10,408 nucleotides of DNA from positions 1 through 10,408 of the forward strand of contig CAMLDH010000104.1 in the NCBI GenBank assembly GCA_946478765.1, read 5' to 3'. Origin of the DNA: an uncultured Oxalobacteraceae bacterium. Its GTDB lineage: Bacteria > Pseudomonadota > Gammaproteobacteria > Burkholderiales > Burkholderiaceae. Below are positions 7,824 through 10,408 of this stretch, piece after piece. The stretch's first letter is position 1; each line of letters begins with the position of its first letter. Under the pieces are notes generated by a model. That model did no database searches and had not been told where the DNA came from. It was given only the letters and a program-made list of their open reading frames with translations. The position numbers were made by a program, and so were the translations under genes.

Positions 7824-7952
7824 TTATGTCCGGATTGACACCGCCGTCAGTATGCCGCGCAGAATATCGACCGGTTTGGGCGGACATCCCGGCACGGTTA
7901 CATCGACCGGAATGACGTTCGAGACTTGCCCGCAGCTCGCGTAACTTTTTCC
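7824..7952 (-). pseudogene. C-terminal remnant of a complex-I-like [NiFe]-hydrogenase small subunit (HyfI/HycG/NuoB family)
   Basis: One minus-strand frame, without a start codon, reads about 42 codons to a TAA at 7826-7824. It contains SYASCGQVSNVIPVDVTVPG followed directly by CPPKPVDILRGILTAV. The NVIPVDVxVPGCPPxPxxILxGIL pattern is the C-terminus of the NuoB/HycG/HyfI family, and its GCPP cysteine is the last ligand of the proximal [4Fe-4S] cluster. The residues before VIPVD differ from the SYSVVRGCDRIVPVD form usual for housekeeping NuoB, which favours the hydrogenase branch. A TAA lies two codons upstream in the same frame, and the earlier cysteines and about three quarters of a normal subunit are missing, so it cannot be functional. 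No other hydrogenase gene is near. Family recognition is from memory. Confidence 0.75.
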
Positions 7953-7966
7953 AGATTACGACAACT

Positions 7967-8494
7967 TTATCGATGAAGATTGCGGCCTGCCGATGCGCGC
8001 CGGCATTGATATTCACTAATTTTGATCCATTTGCGCATGACGGTAGGCGCAGGTTCCAACGGATTGGCATGCGTGTATTCCAGCTCCGGCGCCACTTCGA
8101 AACCATAAGCTGCATACAGGTCGATCAGTCGCGACTGGTCCGAGCGTATGCCTAGGCGTAGCTCCCTGACATCGCATGTCAACGCCTGATGAATGACTGC
8201 TTCCAGCAGGTTCTGCGACAGGTTGTTGCCATGATAGTCGGCCAGCACACCCATGCGCAGAATTTCCCAGATCTCCGGTTCCGCATCGAGCGGCAGCCAG
8301 CGCACCGAACCCGCAGGCTGGCGGTCCACCAGCAACACAAATCCGCCACCCTCTTGCAAGTGTTCGGCCACGCGCACGGCGGTTTCGCGATGGCCGCTGG
8401 AAGTGACGGCGACCCGGTTGGCCCAGGCCGCACGCGTCAATTCGGCCATCAACGGCGCGTCATCGAGCGTTGCTTCGCGGACCAGGATATTCAT
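7967..8494 (-). CDS. GNAT-family N-acetyltransferase
   Basis: A 175-residue acyltransferase expected to move an acetyl group from acetyl-CoA to an amine; the substrate is unknown. MNILVREATLDDAPLMAELTRAAWA is a typical GNAT N-terminus; a beta strand GFVLLVDRQPAGSVRWLPL (51-69) is followed by EILRMGVLADYHGNNLSQNLLEAVI (77-101) and by LYAAYGFEVAPELEY (126-140). The acetyl-CoA loop, normally Q/RxxGxG/A, reads YHGNNL, so it keeps only one glycine. The last ~15 residues after KWIKIS look unlike a GNAT end. The start is 3 bases after the metG stop, so it is probably co-translated with metG. Its stop lies 14 bases from the hydrogenase remnant. Confidence 0.85.
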   Translation of the reverse strand: MNILVREATLDDAPLMAELTRAAWANRVAVTSSGHRETAVRVAEHLQEGGGFVLLVDRQPAGSVRWLPLDAEPEIWEILRMGVLADYHGNNLSQNLLEAVIHQALTCDVRELRLGIRSDQSRLIDLYAAYGFEVAPELEYTHANPLEPAPTVMRKWIKISEYQCRRASAGRNLHR

Positions 8495-8497
8495 CGA

Positions 8498-10408
8498 TTA
8501 ACGGACCCGCATCCCCGGTTCGGCACCCGGCCACGGATTGAGTACGTAAATGCCCGGATTGGATTTTTCATCGGCGGAAGATGCCGCCAGCACCATGCCT
8601 TCCGAAATGCCGAACTTCATCTTGCGCGGCGCGAGATTGGCGACCATCACCGTCATCTTGCCGATCAGATCTGCCGGCTGGTATGCCGTCTTGATGCCGG
8701 AAAATACATTGCGCATGCGGCCCTCGCCGACATCGAGCGTCAGGCGCAGCAGCTTGTCGGAGCCGTCGACGTGTTCGCAATTGACGATCCTGGCGATGCG
8801 CAGATCGATCTTGGTGAAGTCGTCCAGCTTAATTTCTGGGGCGAGTGCTTCGATCTTATTTTCCGGGGCGAGTGCCGTTGTCGCCCCGCCGTTCTCTCCT
8901 TCCCCTTCTGAGGGGGAAGGCCGGGATGGGGGTGCGGTCGTCGCATCACTCTGCGCCGGCGCTTCAAACAACGCATCCAGCATCTTCGGATCAACCCGTG
9001 TCATCAAATGTGAGTACGCATTCACCTTGTGCCCGTTCGGCAACGGTGTACCGACATGGGTCCACAGTAGCGGCTCCACGTTCAACAAGGCTTCGACATT
9101 TTTCGCCAGTTCAGGCAACACCGGTTTCAGATAAATCGTCAGGATCCTGAACGCTTCCAGCAGTCGGCTGCACACTTCCTGCAACGCGCCGTCCTTGCCC
9201 GGATCTTTCGCCAATTCCCATGGCTTGTTGGCATCGACGTAGGCGTTGATCGCATCGGCCTGGTCCATGATCGCCCGCAAGGCTTTGCCGTATTCGCGGC
9301 TGTCGTACAGTGCGTGAATCTCGGACGCAGCGTTGCGCAGATTCGCTATGAACGCATCGGACGATGTCGCCCAGGCGGTGACTACCTTGCCGTCGAATTT
9401 CTTTGCAATAAAGCCTGCCGCGCGGCTCGCAATATTCACATACTTGCCAATCAGATCGGCATTCACGCGTGCAACAAAATCATCCGGATTGAAATCAACG
9501 TCTTCCACTTTCGCATTCAACTTCGCCGCAATGTAATAGCGCAACCATTCCGGATTCATGCCGAGATCGAGATAGCGCAAGGGCGAAAGCCCCGTACCAC
9601 GCGACTTCGACATCTTCTCGCCCGAGACCGTCAAAAAGCCGTGCACGAACACATTGTCCGGCACCTTGTAGCCGGAGAACTTCAGCATCGCCGGCCAGAA
9701 CAGCGTATGGAAATACGTGATGTCCTTGCCGATGAAGTGAATCTGCTCGGTGGTCGGGTCGGCCATGAACGCATCGAAATCGCGCCCGATCTTGCCGAAA
9801 TAATTCTTCAGCGTCGCCAGGTAGCCGACCGGCGCATCCAGCCACACATAAAAATACTTGCCCGGCGCATCTGGAATTTCAATCCCGAAATAGGGCGCGT
9901 CGCGGCTGATATCCCAGTCCCCCAGTCCGCCTTCGCCTTCCAGCCATTCCTTCGCCTTGTTCGCGACTTCGGATTGCAGGCGCGGTTTGCCATCGACATC
10001 ACCCAAGGTCCAGCCGCGCAGGAATTCAACGCATTGCGGGTCCGACAGTTTGAAGAAAAAGTGTTCCGACGATTTCATCACCGGCGTCGCGCCGGTCAGC
10101 GTCGAGTACGGGTTCTTCAACTCGGTCGGCGCATACACGGCACTGCACACTTCGCATGAATCGCCGTACTGATCCTTGGCGCCGCACTTCGGGCACTCGC
10201 CCTTGATGTAGCGGTCGGGCAGGAACATGCTCTTGACCGGGTCGTAGAATTGCTCGACCGTCTTGGTGGTGATGAACCCAGCCGCCTTCAGCTTGCGGTA
10301 AATGTCTTGCGACAGCGCATGATTTTCCTGGCCGTCGGTCGAATGCCAATTGTCGAAGCCGATATGAAAGCCATCGAGGTATTGCTTGCGGCCAGCGGCA
10401 ATTTTCGC
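8498..10408 (-). CDS. metG: Methionyl-tRNA synthetase, N-terminus beyond window
   Basis: Charges tRNA-Met and tRNA-fMet with methionine. 636 residues are visible; alignment by eye to the E. coli enzyme suggests about 73 N-terminal residues, including the HIGH motif, lie outside. Visible numbering: zinc knuckle CPKC...CEVC (C72, C75, C85, C88), [15 protein letters not shown] (about 165-179), KMSKS (265-269), the helical anticodon-binding domain up to about 480, and a C-terminal tRNA-binding (Trbp111-like) domain from [17 protein letters not shown] (about 525) to the end. The linker between the last two domains (about 488-524) carries an insert rich in Pro/Ser/Glu/Gly encoded by a palindromic repeat and a tandem duplication. 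The ATG at 10228 is internal, since sequence upstream of it keeps matching the family ([13 protein letters not shown]). Confidence 0.97.
   Translation of the reverse strand, partial: AKIAAGRKQYLDGFHIGFDNWHSTDGQENHALSQDIYRKLKAAGFITTKTVEQFYDPVKSMFLPDRYIKGECPKCGAKDQYGDSCEVCSAVYAPTELKNPYSTLTGATPVMKSSEHFFFKLSDPQCVEFLRGWTLGDVDGKPRLQSEVANKAKEWLEGEGGLGDWDISRDAPYFGIEIPDAPGKYFYVWLDAPVGYLATLKNYFGKIGRDFDAFMADPTTEQIHFIGKDITYFHTLFWPAMLKFSGYKVPDNVFVHGFLTVSGEKMSKSRGTGLSPLRYLDLGMNPEWLRYYIAAKLNAKVEDVDFNPDDFVARVNADLIGKYVNIASRAAGFIAKKFDGKVVTAWATSSDAFIANLRNAASEIHALYDSREYGKALRAIMDQADAINAYVDANKPWELAKDPGKDGALQEVCSRLLEAFRILTIYLKPVLPELAKNVEALLNVEPLLWTHVGTPLPNGHKVNAYSHLMTRVDPKMLDALFEAPAQSDATTAPPSRPSPSEGEGENGGATTALAPENKIEALAPEIKLDDFTKIDLRIARIVNCEHVDGSDKLLRLTLDVGEGRMRNVFSGIKTAYQPADLIGKMTVMVANLAPRKMKFGISEGMVLAASSADEKSNPGIYVLNPWPGAEPGMRVR
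8828..8875 (-). repeat. Tandem 27-bp duplication in the metG linker
   Basis: Segments 8828-8848 and 8855-8875 match at 19 of 21 positions and start 27 bases apart, exactly nine codons. They encode the repeated TALAPENKI / EALAPEIKL units just before the tRNA-binding domain. The in-frame period means the duplication only lengthens the linker. Confidence 0.7.
8884..8940. repeat. REP-like palindromic element inside metG
   Basis: CCTTCCCC (8898-8905) and GGGGAAGG (8913-8920) are perfect 8-bp arms around a 7-base loop, flanked by C-rich and G-rich arms (CCCCGCC on one side, GGGGGTGCGG on the other). From memory the sequence type (CCCCCATCCCGGCCTTCCCCCTC...) is a common interspersed intergenic repeat of Burkholderiales and relatives. 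Here it is read through in frame as [16 protein letters not shown] in the metG linker. The arms are seen directly; membership of the dispersed family needs a genome-wide count. Confidence 0.65.

Noticed and set aside
7824..7952. Remnant interpreted as housekeeping NuoB of complex I
   Set aside because: NuoB of betaproteobacteria reads VRGCDRIVPVDIYVPGCPP at this point; the fragment has CGQVSNVIPVDVTVPGCPP, closer to the hydrogenase branch. A database search should settle it.
7714..8115. 133-codon minus-strand frame overlapping the GNAT 3' end and the hydrogenase remnant
   Set aside because: It is out of frame with both recognisable proteins and shows no family features.
8189..8911. 240-codon plus-strand open frame
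   Set aside because: Antisense to both GNAT and metG and crosses their junction; typical shadow frame of GC-rich genes.
9314..10159. 281-codon open frame on the plus strand
   Set aside because: It lies exactly antisense to metG, whose motifs are unmistakable; its product is Arg/Ile-rich with no recognisable family.

Overview
The window reads as an ordinary chromosomal segment of a motile betaproteobacterium, most likely family Oxalobacteraceae (Herminiimonas/Janthinobacterium-like). The grounds are moderately high GC, a DUF3460 gene directly before scpA, a panC with the FVNRLQF/FFTGV signature usual in Burkholderiales, and cheZ next to cheA. The genus is inferred from protein flavour only. 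No IS, prophage, tRNA, rRNA or CRISPR array was seen.

Layout. Almost everything is on the minus strand. At the low-coordinate end lie cheA (3' end beyond the window) and cheZ, joined by a one-base stop/start overlap. A 401-base gene-free stretch (2412-2812) follows, holding a 17-bp-arm hairpin and a short perfect palindrome. Next come a kynurenine-formamidase-like alpha/beta hydrolase and a PaaI-type hotdog thioesterase. The thioesterase diverges from a plus-strand DinB-family gene across a 64-base gap that contains a 9-bp perfect dyad. Convergent to the DinB gene is a minus-strand run DUF3460 > scpA > panC > btuF-like. Furthest right is metG (5' end beyond the window) followed by a GNAT acetyltransferase.

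How the genes work together. CheA and CheZ are the kinase and the CheY-P phosphatase of flagellar chemotaxis. ScpA is the kleisin of the Smc-ScpAB condensin. PanC makes pantothenate. The BtuF-like protein is a periplasmic corrinoid-binding protein. MetG charges tRNA-Met. The remaining enzymes have no assignable pathway here.

Most notable observations. (1) A 42-codon remnant of the C-terminus of a complex-I-like [NiFe]-hydrogenase small subunit sits between the GNAT gene and DUF3460 (7824-7952, minus). (2) A palindromic interspersed repeat has been absorbed in frame into the linker of metG, next to a 27-bp tandem duplication. (3) There is a large hairpin in the gap upstream of cheZ, and no cheY there. 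(4) The P1-P3 linker of CheA has adjacent basic and acidic low-complexity tracts and no recognisable P2 domain. (5) A dyad lies in the thioesterase/DinB divergent region. I saw no clearly new multi-gene system.
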